Origin: an uncultured Bacteroidales bacterium
Lineage (GTDB): Bacteria; Bacteroidota; Bacteroidia; Bacteroidales; Muribaculaceae
DNA length: 64,000 bases
Assembly (NCBI GenBank): GCA_947173955.1
Contig: CAMWHE010000003.1
Coordinates: 1-64,000 of the forward strand
Direction: 5' to 3'
The position numbers were made by a program, and so were the translations under genes. The notes beneath the pieces were generated by a model. The model was not told where the DNA came from. It worked only from the letters and a program-made list of their open reading frames with translations, and searched no databases. Below are positions 32,103 through 41,636 of the stretch, one piece after another. Positions within the stretch are counted from its first letter, which is position 1. Every line of letters begins with the position of its first letter.

Positions 32103-32146
32103 AAATGCTAAAATCGCAAAAGAAATGTCGTGCGATTTTAGCATTT
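32103..32146. terminator. long perfect inverted repeat, probable terminator between ansA and the 114-aa gene
   Basis: AAATGCTAAAATCGCA / TGCGATTTTAGCATTT, 16-bp perfect stem, 12-nt loop. Confidence 0.6.
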
Positions 32147-32179
32147 GCTATGAATTGGTTTAAAATGGATCAGAATGTG

Positions 32180-33229
32180 TCAGACGGTCATCTCGCCGCA
32201 GAGGGATGTTATCAGCTCCCGCTTGACCTCGGCTTCGCTCAGCCCCTGGCCGAAGAGAAACATCATTTTGGTGACGGCGGCCTCCGTCGTGATGTCGTGG
32301 CCGGAGATGACGCCGGCGTCGGCCAGGCGGTTGCCCGAATAGTAGCGGCGGTCGTGGACTCCGCCGTTGGGGCACTGGGTGACGTTGAGCATGACGATTC
32401 CGCGGCTCATGGCTTCTGTGATGGCATCAGTAAACCAGGGCGCTGTCGGGGCGTTGCCGGCACCGTAGGTGCGCAGGACGACCCCTTTGACTCCCGGCAT
32501 CGACAGCTGATGGCGCAGCGATGCCTCGGTCAGGCCGGGGAAGATGTCGATGATGGTGACGTTGGTGTCCATGCCGTAGCGCACATTCAGAGGGCGGGTG
32601 AACGGCAGCCGCCAGAGGGCTTCCTCATTGAAGTGGATGCCCAGGCCGATCTGTGCCAGCTTGGGATAGTTGTTGCTCTTGAAGGCGTTGAAGTTGTCGG
32701 CGCTCATCTTGGTCGAGCGGTTGCCGCGCCACAGGTAGTTCTCAAAGAGGATGGCCACTTCCTGTATCATCGGGCGGGGGCGCTTGTCGGCCGTGGTGGC
32801 TGCTGCTATCTGGAGCGCCGTGATGAGGTTTTCCTCGCCGTCGGTCCTGACCTCGCCGATGGGGAGCTGGGAGCCGGTGATGATGACGGGTTTGTTGAGG
32901 TTTTCGAGCATGAATGATAGCGCCGAGGCTGTGTAGGCCATCGTGTCGGTGCCGTGCAGGACCACGAAGCCGTCATAGCTGTCGTAGTTGTCGGCTATCG
33001 CTTTGGCTATCTGGTCCCAGTAGACGGGGTTCATGTCGCTCGAATCGATCGGCGGCGTGAACTGTATGTGATTGATTTCAAACCGCAGTTTTCTGATCTT
33101 CGGCACATTGTCTATCAGATGGTCGAAATCGAACGGCTTGAGTGTACCTGTGTCGGGGTCTTCGATCATTCCGATCGTGCCGCCGGTATAGATTATCAGA
33201 AGCCGGGCTTTGTGATTGAACGTGATCAT
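32180..33229 (-). CDS. ansA: type I L-asparaginase
   Basis: 349 aa; 'LLIIYTGGTIGMI', 'VVLHGTDTMAYTASALSFML'. Confidence 0.95.
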   Translation of the reverse strand: MITFNHKARLLIIYTGGTIGMIEDPDTGTLKPFDFDHLIDNVPKIRKLRFEINHIQFTPPIDSSDMNPVYWDQIAKAIADNYDSYDGFVVLHGTDTMAYTASALSFMLENLNKPVIITGSQLPIGEVRTDGEENLITALQIAAATTADKRPRPMIQEVAILFENYLWRGNRSTKMSADNFNAFKSNNYPKLAQIGLGIHFNEEALWRLPFTRPLNVRYGMDTNVTIIDIFPGLTEASLRHQLSMPGVKGVVLRTYGAGNAPTAPWFTDAITEAMSRGIVMLNVTQCPNGGVHDRRYYSGNRLADAGVISGHDITTEAAVTKMMFLFGQGLSEAEVKRELITSLCGEMTV

Positions 33230-33241
33230 GGCCGGAGGGGA

Positions 33242-35287
33242 TTATTTTACCTGAGCGCCGGGAGCTACGGGGCCTGTCGGGCCTACGACCACAAGCGATC
33301 CGTCGGCATTTTCGGCCGAGAGGATCATGCCCTGGGAGTCTACGCCCTTGAGGCGGCGCGGGGGGAAGTTGGCGATGAAGCATACCTGCTTGCCGACGAG
33401 GTCGGCCGGGTCGTAATAGCGGGCGATGCCGCTGACGATTGTGCGGGGCTCGCCTGTGCCGTCGTCGATGGAGAAGCGCAGGAGTTTGTCGGCCTTGGGC
33501 ACGCGCTCGCACTCGGTCACGGTGCCGACGCGGATGTCGAGTTTCATGAAGGTGTCGAAGTCGGTCGGAGCCTGCACGGGCTCGGGGCGCCATGCCTTGA
33601 CTTTGTTTTCCTCCTTGATGCGGGCCAGGCGGTCGAGCTGAGTCTGTATGGTGTCGTCCTCGATCTTCTCGAAGAGGAGTTCGGGCTGGCTGATCTCGGT
33701 GCCGGCGGCCACTACGTCGTCAGAGCCGAGCTGAGCCCAAGTCATAGGCTCCATGTGGAGCATCGATGCGAGCTTGTCGCTCATGAAGGGGGTGAAGGGC
33801 TCGAAGGCGATGGCTATGTTGCCGCAGAGCTGCAGGACGGTGTGCATGATGGTGGCCACGCGCGCCATGTCGCCGGTCTTGACTGTCTTCCAGGGCTCGG
33901 TCTCCTGCAGATACTGGTTGCCCAGTCGGGCTATGTTCATCGCTTCCTTGAGCGCCTCGCGGAAGTGGAATGTGTCGAGATTGTCCGAAAGCTGCTTCTT
34001 GATCTCGGCCAGGCGGGTGTAGACGTTCTTCTCGGTCTCGGTCAGCTCGCCTGCCGCAGGCACTACCCCGCCGAAATATTTGTGGGTCAGCACGAGAGCG
34101 CGGTTGACGAAGTTGCCCAGGATAGCCACGAGCTCTGAGTTGTTGCGCTGCTGGAAGTCGGCCCATGTGAAGTCGTTGTCCTTGGTCTCGGGCGCGTTGG
34201 CTGTCAGCACGTAGCGCAGTACGTCCTGTTTCCCCTCGAAGTCGCGCAGATATTCGTGGAGCCATACGGCCCAGTTACGCGATGTAGAGATCTTGTCGCC
34301 CTCGAGGTTGAGGAATTCATTGGCCGGGACATTGTCGGGCAGCTGATAGCCGTCGCCGTAGGCCATCAGCATGGCAGGGAAGACGATACAGTGGAAGACG
34401 ATGTTGTCCTTGCCGATGAAGTTGATCACGCGGCTCTCTGGGTCTTTCCAGTATTTTTCCCATGTGTCGGGAAGCAGCTCCTTGGTATTGGAGATATAGC
34501 CGATCGGAGCGTCAAACCACACGTAGAGCACCTTGCCCTCGGCGCCTTCCACCGGAACAGGCACGCCCCAGTCGAGGTCGCGGCTGACGGCGCGGGGCTG
34601 CAGCCCCAGGTCTATCCACGACTTGCACTGGCCGTAGACATTGGTCTTCCACTCCTTGTGCTCGTCGAGAATCCAGTGGCTGAGAGCCTTCTCCCACTTG
34701 TCGAGCGGCAGATACCAGTGCTTGGTCTCGCGCAGGACGGGGACATTGCCGGTGATGGCGCTGTGCGGGTTGATGAGGTCGGTGGCGTTGAGCGATGTGC
34801 CGCACTTCTCGCACTGGTCGCCATAGGCGTGCGGGTTGTGGCAGTGGGGGCATTCGCCCGTCACGTAGCGGTCGGCAAGAAATTGTCCGGCTTTCTCGTC
34901 GTAGAGCTGCATAGAGGTCTTCTCGACAAACTCTCCCTTATCGTAGAGATGGCGGAAAAACTCCGACGCCGTCTCGCTGTGGAGCGGAGTCGTCGTGCGC
35001 GAGTAGATGTCAAACGAGATGCCGAGCTCCTCCATCGAGTCCTTGATTATCTTATGATATCGGTCGACGATGTCCTGCGGAGTCACCCCCTCGGCCTTGG
35101 CCTTGATGGTGATAGGCACACCGTGCTCGTCGCTGCCGCCTATCATGATCACATCCTCACCCTTGAGGCGGAGATAGCGTGTATAGATGTCGGCAGGGAT
35201 ATATACGCCGGCCAGATGGCCGATGTGGACAGGCCCGTTGGCATAGGGGAGGGCTGTAGTGACGAGAGTGCGCTTATACTTATTCAT
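33242..35287 (-). CDS. metG: methionyl-tRNA synthetase with C-terminal tRNA-binding domain
   Basis: 681 aa; '[26 protein letters not shown]', '[17 protein letters not shown]' (KMSKS-region variant), C-terminal '[28 protein letters not shown]'. Confidence 0.97.
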   Translation of the reverse strand: MNKYKRTLVTTALPYANGPVHIGHLAGVYIPADIYTRYLRLKGEDVIMIGGSDEHGVPITIKAKAEGVTPQDIVDRYHKIIKDSMEELGISFDIYSRTTTPLHSETASEFFRHLYDKGEFVEKTSMQLYDEKAGQFLADRYVTGECPHCHNPHAYGDQCEKCGTSLNATDLINPHSAITGNVPVLRETKHWYLPLDKWEKALSHWILDEHKEWKTNVYGQCKSWIDLGLQPRAVSRDLDWGVPVPVEGAEGKVLYVWFDAPIGYISNTKELLPDTWEKYWKDPESRVINFIGKDNIVFHCIVFPAMLMAYGDGYQLPDNVPANEFLNLEGDKISTSRNWAVWLHEYLRDFEGKQDVLRYVLTANAPETKDNDFTWADFQQRNNSELVAILGNFVNRALVLTHKYFGGVVPAAGELTETEKNVYTRLAEIKKQLSDNLDTFHFREALKEAMNIARLGNQYLQETEPWKTVKTGDMARVATIMHTVLQLCGNIAIAFEPFTPFMSDKLASMLHMEPMTWAQLGSDDVVAAGTEISQPELLFEKIEDDTIQTQLDRLARIKEENKVKAWRPEPVQAPTDFDTFMKLDIRVGTVTECERVPKADKLLRFSIDDGTGEPRTIVSGIARYYDPADLVGKQVCFIANFPPRRLKGVDSQGMILSAENADGSLVVVGPTGPVAPGAQVK

Positions 35288-35411
35288 TGTTTCAGTGGGA
35301 TTTATTCTTAAGTTTTACTTATACGGTCAAATAGCTGTGCAAATATAGTGAAAAATTACGACTTTTCACTTCGCATTGAAATTGTGAGCACTTTGGGCTC
35401 CTTCGCCGGGG

Positions 35412-36329
35412 TCAGCGGCGGTTGCGCGGGTGGTAGCGCAGGATTTCGGTGCGCAGGGCCGAGCGGTCGAGGTGCAGGTAGATTTCAGTCGTCGAGATGG
35501 ATTCGTGGCCGAGCATCTGCTGGATGGCGCGCAGGTTGGCTCCCCCCTCGAGCAGGTGGGTGGCAAACGAATGGCGCAGCGTATGGGGCGATACCGTCCG
35601 CCGGATGCCTGCAAGCGCGGCCAGCTGCGTCACTATCCGGAAGACCATCGACCGCGAAAGCCGCGTCAGCCGCCTCTCCGAGATAAAGACGATCGCCTCC
35701 TCGCCCGACTTCGGGGCCAGCCGGCTCCGCTCCTTCAGATAGCGCGTCAGCACATCGATCGTAGCCTCCGATATAGGCACAAGCCTCTCCTTGTTGCCCT
35801 TACCCCTGACCACGATATATCCGTCGTCGAGGTACAACCGCCCTATCTCCAGATTGCACAGCTCCGAGACACGCAGCCCGCAGCCGTAGATCATCTCGAT
35901 AATAGCTTCATTGCGAAGCGCTTCCGCATCGTCAGGATCAATAGCCGCTATCATGGCGTCGATCTCCTCGACCGTCAGCACCTCCGGCAGGTGAAATCCG
36001 ACCTGCGGCGACTCCAGAAGCTCCGTCGGGTCAGCCTCCACATATCCCTCAAGCTTCAGAAACTTAAAGAACGACCTCACGCCGGCTACTATCCGTGCCT
36101 GCGACCGCGGCGCGATCCCCAGATCGTGGAGGTCGCCCATAAACTCGCGCAACAGCTCGAGCGTCACCTCGCCGAGCGGTGTCTGCCTCGGCGACAGCCA
36201 CTCCAGAAACTTCTCGACATCAAATAGATAAGAGTCACGCGTATTGGCCGACAGCCCACGCTCCAGAGTCAGGTGGGCGGCATACGCACGGCGTATCTTG
36301 TCAATATCGCGTATCGGTCTCAGCTGCAT
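35412..36329 (-). CDS. xerD: site-specific tyrosine recombinase XerD
   Basis: 305 aa; R..H-x-x-R..H/Y: 'YGCGLRVSELCNL', 'SPHTLRHSFATHLLEGGANLRAIQQMLGHESISTTEIY'. Confidence 0.95.
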   Translation of the reverse strand: MQLRPIRDIDKIRRAYAAHLTLERGLSANTRDSYLFDVEKFLEWLSPRQTPLGEVTLELLREFMGDLHDLGIAPRSQARIVAGVRSFFKFLKLEGYVEADPTELLESPQVGFHLPEVLTVEEIDAMIAAIDPDDAEALRNEAIIEMIYGCGLRVSELCNLEIGRLYLDDGYIVVRGKGNKERLVPISEATIDVLTRYLKERSRLAPKSGEEAIVFISERRLTRLSRSMVFRIVTQLAALAGIRRTVSPHTLRHSFATHLLEGGANLRAIQQMLGHESISTTEIYLHLDRSALRTEILRYHPRNRR

Positions 36330-36672
36330 GAATCTTCATCGCCGGAGAGCGCCTGCCTCCGGCTCACACAAAGTTACCTCTCATATCTTCCTTAATCCAA
36401 ATTTTTCTTACACTTTTTCATGAAAAATTTCTACATATTTGTGCGCAGAAGATAGCCGATGCGCGATGCGGCTTTAATCGGCGTCCTTGTCGCCACAACA
36501 AGCGGAAATCGGGGCAGACGGGGCAAGCTATGAGAAGCGATTAAATCTGCTTCGCTAACCACCAATCTGCGTAATCAGCGCCATCCGCGAGAAAAATCGC
36601 ACGAAAGTGTATAAGTGTCATACGCGCCCCTGCCGGCGGGTGTTACCTTTGCCATCAAAAAACAGATATACT

Positions 36673-37263
36673 ATGAATAGCATTAAGACACTCACACTCA
36701 CTATCGCGGATATTTCCGAGATTTTCGCTATCAGCGACCCCATGGTCCGCGAGCAGGCCATAAGTATCATCCAGTCGGCTGCCTCTGATCCTGAAAATAT
36801 CAATACCGACCACTACAAAGACTGCCACCCAATTATTCAAAAGCTGATACAGAAGCTTCAGCACCGCGTCGAGCTGTCACGCCGCCGCGCCGAGGCCCGT
36901 GCCCGCCGCAAGGCCGAGCAGGCTGCCGAAGCCGCCCGTCAGTCGAAAAACAATGCCTTCGAGACTCTGTATCGCCAGCGCGCCGGAGTCAAGGCCGGAA
37001 CCCTCGAGGTGAAGATCAACGAAAGCGTCGCCCGCCGCCTGCTCTGGATCAGGCAGAACTTCCCCGCGGCGGTCGATGCCGTCAGACGCGTTGTCGCGGC
37101 CTATGAGGCTGAGGACGAGATGGCACGCATCGTCTTGACCAACCTGACCAGTATGTTCAATTTCGTCACGGGCTATCTCAATCCCCTTACCGAGGCCGCC
37201 TCGGCGTATTTCCGCACACCCAAGTGCCGCCGTTCCTCCTCTGTCATCATCCCCGCCTGCTGA
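36673..37263 (+). CDS. hypothetical protein with highly charged Arg/Ala-rich coiled coil
   Basis: start MNSIKTLTLTIADISE; 'RRRAEARARRKAEQAAEAARQ'. Confidence 0.6.
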   Translation: MNSIKTLTLTIADISEIFAISDPMVREQAISIIQSAASDPENINTDHYKDCHPIIQKLIQKLQHRVELSRRRAEARARRKAEQAAEAARQSKNNAFETLYRQRAGVKAGTLEVKINESVARRLLWIRQNFPAAVDAVRRVVAAYEAEDEMARIVLTNLTSMFNFVTGYLNPLTEAASAYFRTPKCRRSSSVIIPAC

Positions 37264-37298
37264 GTGTTATTGTTGGAGGTGTTGCCTATGACTATGTT

Positions 37299-37841
37299 TC
37301 AGTAGGCGATCTCGAAGTCCTGGCGGGGGAGATGGCGGGCGCCGACGGCGAGGAGTTTGTGGCGCGAATAGAAGGTCATGCCGCGCTGCATGGCCGACCT
37401 GATCGTTTCTGCCGCATGGGGCGCCTTTCGGCGGTCAAGGAGGAATACGACGCCGCCGGCTCTGACGGTAGCGGCGGCTGTCTCGACCCCTTCGGTCGCG
37501 TCGCCATGGCCTGTGAGGATGACCATCGAGGGGCCTTCGGTGCTGATGGATATGCGCGAGTCGGCGAGCTTCACTGCCCCGGCTATCAGTCCGGAGCTGT
37601 CGCCGCAGATCATGACGCGCCGCGGCTTGAAGCGTGCTATCAGGCGCACTGTCAGCCGGAGCACTTTTTCCGACGGGAGATCTTTGGCCCCGTTTCTGAC
37701 TGCTTCCTGACGCATACGGCTGATTTCGGAGTAGACATAGTAGTGGTCGCGCTCGCGCAGGGTGCGGAGCACAAGGTCGAATGCGAATGGCGAGTGTATC
37801 CCGAATCCGCGGCTGCGGCGCAGTTTCGACCAGAAGATCAT
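37299..37841 (-). CDS. SAM-methyltransferase-like protein (possibly degenerate)
   Basis: 180 aa; 'RSRGFGIHSPFAFDLVLRTLRE' as in Bacteroidetes O-methyltransferase-like proteins; overlaps YfhO gene by 4 nt. Confidence 0.6.
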   Translation of the reverse strand: MIFWSKLRRSRGFGIHSPFAFDLVLRTLRERDHYYVYSEISRMRQEAVRNGAKDLPSEKVLRLTVRLIARFKPRRVMICGDSSGLIAGAVKLADSRISISTEGPSMVILTGHGDATEGVETAAATVRAGGVVFLLDRRKAPHAAETIRSAMQRGMTFYSRHKLLAVGARHLPRQDFEIAY

Positions 37842-40384
37842 GCTTCGTCAGCCCCCTTTCCGCGTCTGATCGACAGAGTAATCGCCGCTCCGATAAGGAG
37901 ATAGATCAGTAGCACCGATACTGTGGCTACGGCGCAGGTGGTCTTTACGGCAGCGGGCTTGAAGGTCATGACGATCTGATGTTCGCCCGGCTCGACGGCG
38001 AGGGCGCGCAGTATGTAGTTGACGCGGCCTATCTCTACGGGTTTGCCGTCGATGGTGGCTTCCCAACCCCAGGGGAAATAGACTTCGGAGAATACGGCCA
38101 CGCCGCCGTTGGCGCTCCGGACATTGTAGGTAAGGCGGTCGGGCGCGTAGGATGTCTCATAGATCGTGTCGCCGGGCGCTTTGGACGTGGCTTTTCCGGC
38201 GAGCATCGGGCGGAATCGGATGTCGGCGACAGCTTCTGTGGCCGGGTCGATGGCGCTCAGTGCCATGAATTCCTCATCGGGAGTAGCGGCAAACTCTACA
38301 TTTTCCACAAACCACGCATTGCCGAGCGCACCGGGATTGACGACTACCTGCTGCGGGCCATATATGAGATATTTGACATTAAGCATATCAGAGACAGGCG
38401 ACACCTGACCGTCGGGCGACACGGCGTCGGCGAAGATGTAGCCTTCGAGCAGGTCGTTGTAGCGTGCCAGCTTGGCGGCATGATAGCCCCCGACAGATTT
38501 GTGGAAGTAAGATCGGTCGGGTCTGACGATGTCCTGTCCCATGGGCATGACGCGATAGTTCATGGCTGTGTCGGCGAGTATGGCGCGGTCGGCAGCGTCG
38601 GCGGTGATGACCTGTCGGACAGGACGGTTGAAGCTCTCATGATTGAGATAGCGCTTGTCGACGCCGTAGAGGTCGGCCACGATAAGGAGTCCGAGCGCCC
38701 CCAGCGCATACCATCTGCGGCTCTGCGAGCGCATTGCGATCCATAGGGCGCCCCCGCCCAGGAGCAGGTAGATGAGCGAGCGGAGCGAGTCGGCGGCTAC
38801 AAGGCCGTGGCGCAGGTCGGCGGCTACGGGCGAGATATGGGTATAGGCGCGGGCGAAGATCTGCTGTATCTGGTCGGCAGGCTGTCCGGCCTGTATGGCG
38901 CCCATCATATATGAGTTGAGATTGCTTAAATCCCCGTCATAGTCAGTACCGCCGAAGACAGACGGTGAGATCCAGCCTATCAGGCATACGGTCCCTACCA
39001 GGCCGAAAGCCGCATAGAAAGCGCGCTTCGTGTTGCGTGTCAGCGGCTTTGCCAGCAACTCACGGAGTGCCATGATGCCCAGCACCGGCATGGCAAACTG
39101 GGCTATGACGAGAATCGACTCCGGGGTGCGGAATTTATTGTAGCCTGGTACGATATTGATGAAGAAGTCGGTCAGCGGCATGAAGTTGCGTCCCCATGCG
39201 AGAGCTATCGAGAGGATGGTGGCCAACAGAAGCGCCCATTTGACAGGTCCTTTGACGATTAGGCAGCCAAGCAGAAAGAGCGCGCAGATAATGACACCGA
39301 CATAGACGGGGCCGTTGGTCGATTCCGGTTCGCCGAAGTATTGCGAATAGGCGGTGAGCAGCATCCGCTCGTTGCCGTCAAGTCCGGCTTTTTTCATTGC
39401 GTCGGCTGCGCCGGGGAGGTCGGCAAGCGATGCAAACTGCAGATGGCCGCCTGAGGGTAGAGCGGAGGCGCCTCCCTTGACATTGGGTATCGCAAGCGTC
39501 AGGGTCTCCATTTTGCCGTAGCTGTATTGGGTTATGTAGTCTTTGTCAAGACCTTTTGATGTAGTGGATTCTGCGTCGCCGGATGTCAGCTCCGAGTGTC
39601 CGCCGCGGATCGACTCGGGGGCATAGCGCGAGGTGAAATACAGATTGGGCGCATTGGCACCTACGGCAAGCGCGGCTGCCACAAGCAGAGCACCGGTAGC
39701 CTTTCCCCAGACTTTGAGAGCCTTTTTGCGCAGGGCTGATATCAGGCAGCAGAGCGCGATCAGAGCCACCACGAACATGAAGTAATAGGTCATCTGGATA
39801 TGATTCCACGATATCTGCATCATCAGCCCGAAAGCTCCGAGCGCCGCGCCGGCCGCTATACGTCCGCGGTAGGCCAGCAGGACGCCGCCGAGCGTCGGCG
39901 GTACGTAGGTCAGCGTGTAGAATTTCCACAGGTGTCCGGCGCCGATTATGATGATATAGTAGCTTGAGAAGCCCCACGCGAGAGCTCCGATCAGCGAGTA
40001 GTACCATCGCATACCGATGGCCATGAGCATGATATACATACCGAGCATCATCATCATGACGAGACCGGAGCAGCCTGGCAGCCCGAGGCTGTAGACGCTG
40101 TTGACCCACTTGAAGAGGCCGTCGGAGGGATATGACGGTGAAATCTGGAAGGTCGGCATTCCGCTGAAGAGCGAGTTGGTCCAGCGGGTAGTCTCTCCGG
40201 TGGCCTCCTGAAATGCGCGTGCCTCCTCGCCGTTGGCTATGCCCTGGCGCACATCCTCCTGACTGAGGACGTTGCCGTCGAAATTGTCAGGGTAGAAGAA
40301 TGCGATGGCTACGATGGCCATTACCGCGATCGAGATTAGCGTGCCCCATACGGCAGGACGTCTGATGATGCTCTTGAAATTCAT
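37838..40384 (-). CDS. YfhO-family polytopic membrane protein
   Basis: 848 aa, about 12 or more TM segments, 'AWGFSSYYIIIIGAGHLWKFYTLTYVPPTLGGVLLAYRG', C-term 'FSEVYFPWGWEATIDGKPVEIGRVNYILRALAVEPGEHQIVMTF'. Confidence 0.88.
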   Translation of the reverse strand: MNFKSIIRRPAVWGTLISIAVMAIVAIAFFYPDNFDGNVLSQEDVRQGIANGEEARAFQEATGETTRWTNSLFSGMPTFQISPSYPSDGLFKWVNSVYSLGLPGCSGLVMMMMLGMYIMLMAIGMRWYYSLIGALAWGFSSYYIIIIGAGHLWKFYTLTYVPPTLGGVLLAYRGRIAAGAALGAFGLMMQISWNHIQMTYYFMFVVALIALCCLISALRKKALKVWGKATGALLVAAALAVGANAPNLYFTSRYAPESIRGGHSELTSGDAESTTSKGLDKDYITQYSYGKMETLTLAIPNVKGGASALPSGGHLQFASLADLPGAADAMKKAGLDGNERMLLTAYSQYFGEPESTNGPVYVGVIICALFLLGCLIVKGPVKWALLLATILSIALAWGRNFMPLTDFFINIVPGYNKFRTPESILVIAQFAMPVLGIMALRELLAKPLTRNTKRAFYAAFGLVGTVCLIGWISPSVFGGTDYDGDLSNLNSYMMGAIQAGQPADQIQQIFARAYTHISPVAADLRHGLVAADSLRSLIYLLLGGGALWIAMRSQSRRWYALGALGLLIVADLYGVDKRYLNHESFNRPVRQVITADAADRAILADTAMNYRVMPMGQDIVRPDRSYFHKSVGGYHAAKLARYNDLLEGYIFADAVSPDGQVSPVSDMLNVKYLIYGPQQVVVNPGALGNAWFVENVEFAATPDEEFMALSAIDPATEAVADIRFRPMLAGKATSKAPGDTIYETSYAPDRLTYNVRSANGGVAVFSEVYFPWGWEATIDGKPVEIGRVNYILRALAVEPGEHQIVMTFKPAAVKTTCAVATVSVLLIYLLIGAAITLSIRRGKGADEA

Positions 40385-40418
40385 ATTGTGAAGTGTTATT
40401 GTTCTTTCGGTTGACGGG

Positions 40419-41615
40419 TTACTGTATGACGGCGAGGCCTCCGCGCGAGGTCTCTTTGTAGAGACTCGGCAGGTCGTGGCCGGTCTGTTTCATTACTTCG
40501 ACGATGCGGTCGAACGAGACGGAGTGACGGCCGTCAGAGAAGGCCGAGTAGAGGTTGGCGTCGAGGGCGCGTGCCGCGGCGTAGGCATTGCGCTCGATGC
40601 ATGGTATCTGGACCAGGCCGCAGACGGGGTCGCAGGTCAGTCCGAGGTGATGTTCGAGTCCCATCTCGGCTGAGTACTCGATCTGGGCCGGCGTACCGCC
40701 GAAAAGCTGGCTTGCGGCTGCGGCGGCCATCGCGCAGGCTACGCCGACCTCGCCCTGACATCCCACTTCGGCACCGGAGACCGAGGCATTGTGCTTTACG
40801 ACATTGCCGAACAGTCCGGCTGTGGCGAGCGCGCGCAGGATGCGCTGCTCGGAGAAGCCTTTGGAGGTATGCAGGTGGTAGAGTACGGCAGGAAGCACGC
40901 CGCACGATCCGCAGGTCGGCGCCGTCACTATCTCGCCGCCCGACGCATTCTCCTCGGAGACGGCAAGCGCGTAGGCATAGACCAGTCCGCGGCTCTTGAG
41001 CGAAGAGTTGTAGCCGGCGGCGTGGACGTAGTAGCTGACGGCCTTGCGACGCACGCCCAGACCTCCGGGCAGAACGCCCTCGGCCTCTATGCCCCGCTCG
41101 ACGGCGCTCTTCATGACGCTCCACACGCGTCGCAGATAGTCCCATACTCCCGGATCTTCGTGCAGGTCGACATATTCCCAGTAAGACCGGCCGGACTCCT
41201 CGCACCATTTCTGTATCTGGCTGATCTTCGTCAGCGGATAGATATCGTCGGCGGCCTGACGTTCAGTGCCTTCCCTGATGATGTCGCCTCCGCCTATGGA
41301 GTAGTAGGTGGCTGAGTGTGATACATTCCCCTGCGCGTCTCTGGCCTCGAATTTCATACCGTTGGGGTGAAAGGGTAGGAAGGTGTCCGGTTCCCAGACT
41401 ATTTCGGTAGGAGCCGCAGGCTGCATCACGTCGAGGATGGCGCGGTCGGTCAGGTGGCCGCGGCCGGTGGCGGCCAGCGAGCCGTAGAGTGTCACGGTGT
41501 AGGCTGACGTGCCCTGCGCATCGGCAAGGAATTCCACGGCGGCCTGGCGCGGGCCCATCGTGTGGCTGCTCGAGGGGCCGAGTCCTATTTTATAGAGTTG
41601 GGTGATTGACTGCAT
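40419..41615 (-). CDS. sdaA: L-serine ammonia-lyase (single chain, iron-sulfur type)
   Basis: 398 aa; 'IGLGPSSSHTMGPRQAA', 'TAPTCGSCGVLPAVLYHL', 'GLTCDPVCGLVQIPCIERNAYAA'. Confidence 0.93.
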   Translation of the reverse strand: MQSITQLYKIGLGPSSSHTMGPRQAAVEFLADAQGTSAYTVTLYGSLAATGRGHLTDRAILDVMQPAAPTEIVWEPDTFLPFHPNGMKFEARDAQGNVSHSATYYSIGGGDIIREGTERQAADDIYPLTKISQIQKWCEESGRSYWEYVDLHEDPGVWDYLRRVWSVMKSAVERGIEAEGVLPGGLGVRRKAVSYYVHAAGYNSSLKSRGLVYAYALAVSEENASGGEIVTAPTCGSCGVLPAVLYHLHTSKGFSEQRILRALATAGLFGNVVKHNASVSGAEVGCQGEVGVACAMAAAAASQLFGGTPAQIEYSAEMGLEHHLGLTCDPVCGLVQIPCIERNAYAAARALDANLYSAFSDGRHSVSFDRIVEVMKQTGHDLPSLYKETSRGGLAVIQ

Positions 41616-41636
41616 GATTGGCTGGAGATGATGAGT

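Noticed and set aside
34256-35311. 351-aa + strand ORF antisense to metG
   Set aside because: Shadow ORF.
35412-36329. XerD considered as a mobile-element integrase
   Set aside because: Size and motifs fit the housekeeping chromosome-dimer-resolution XerD; neighbours are core genes and no att-like repeats were seen.
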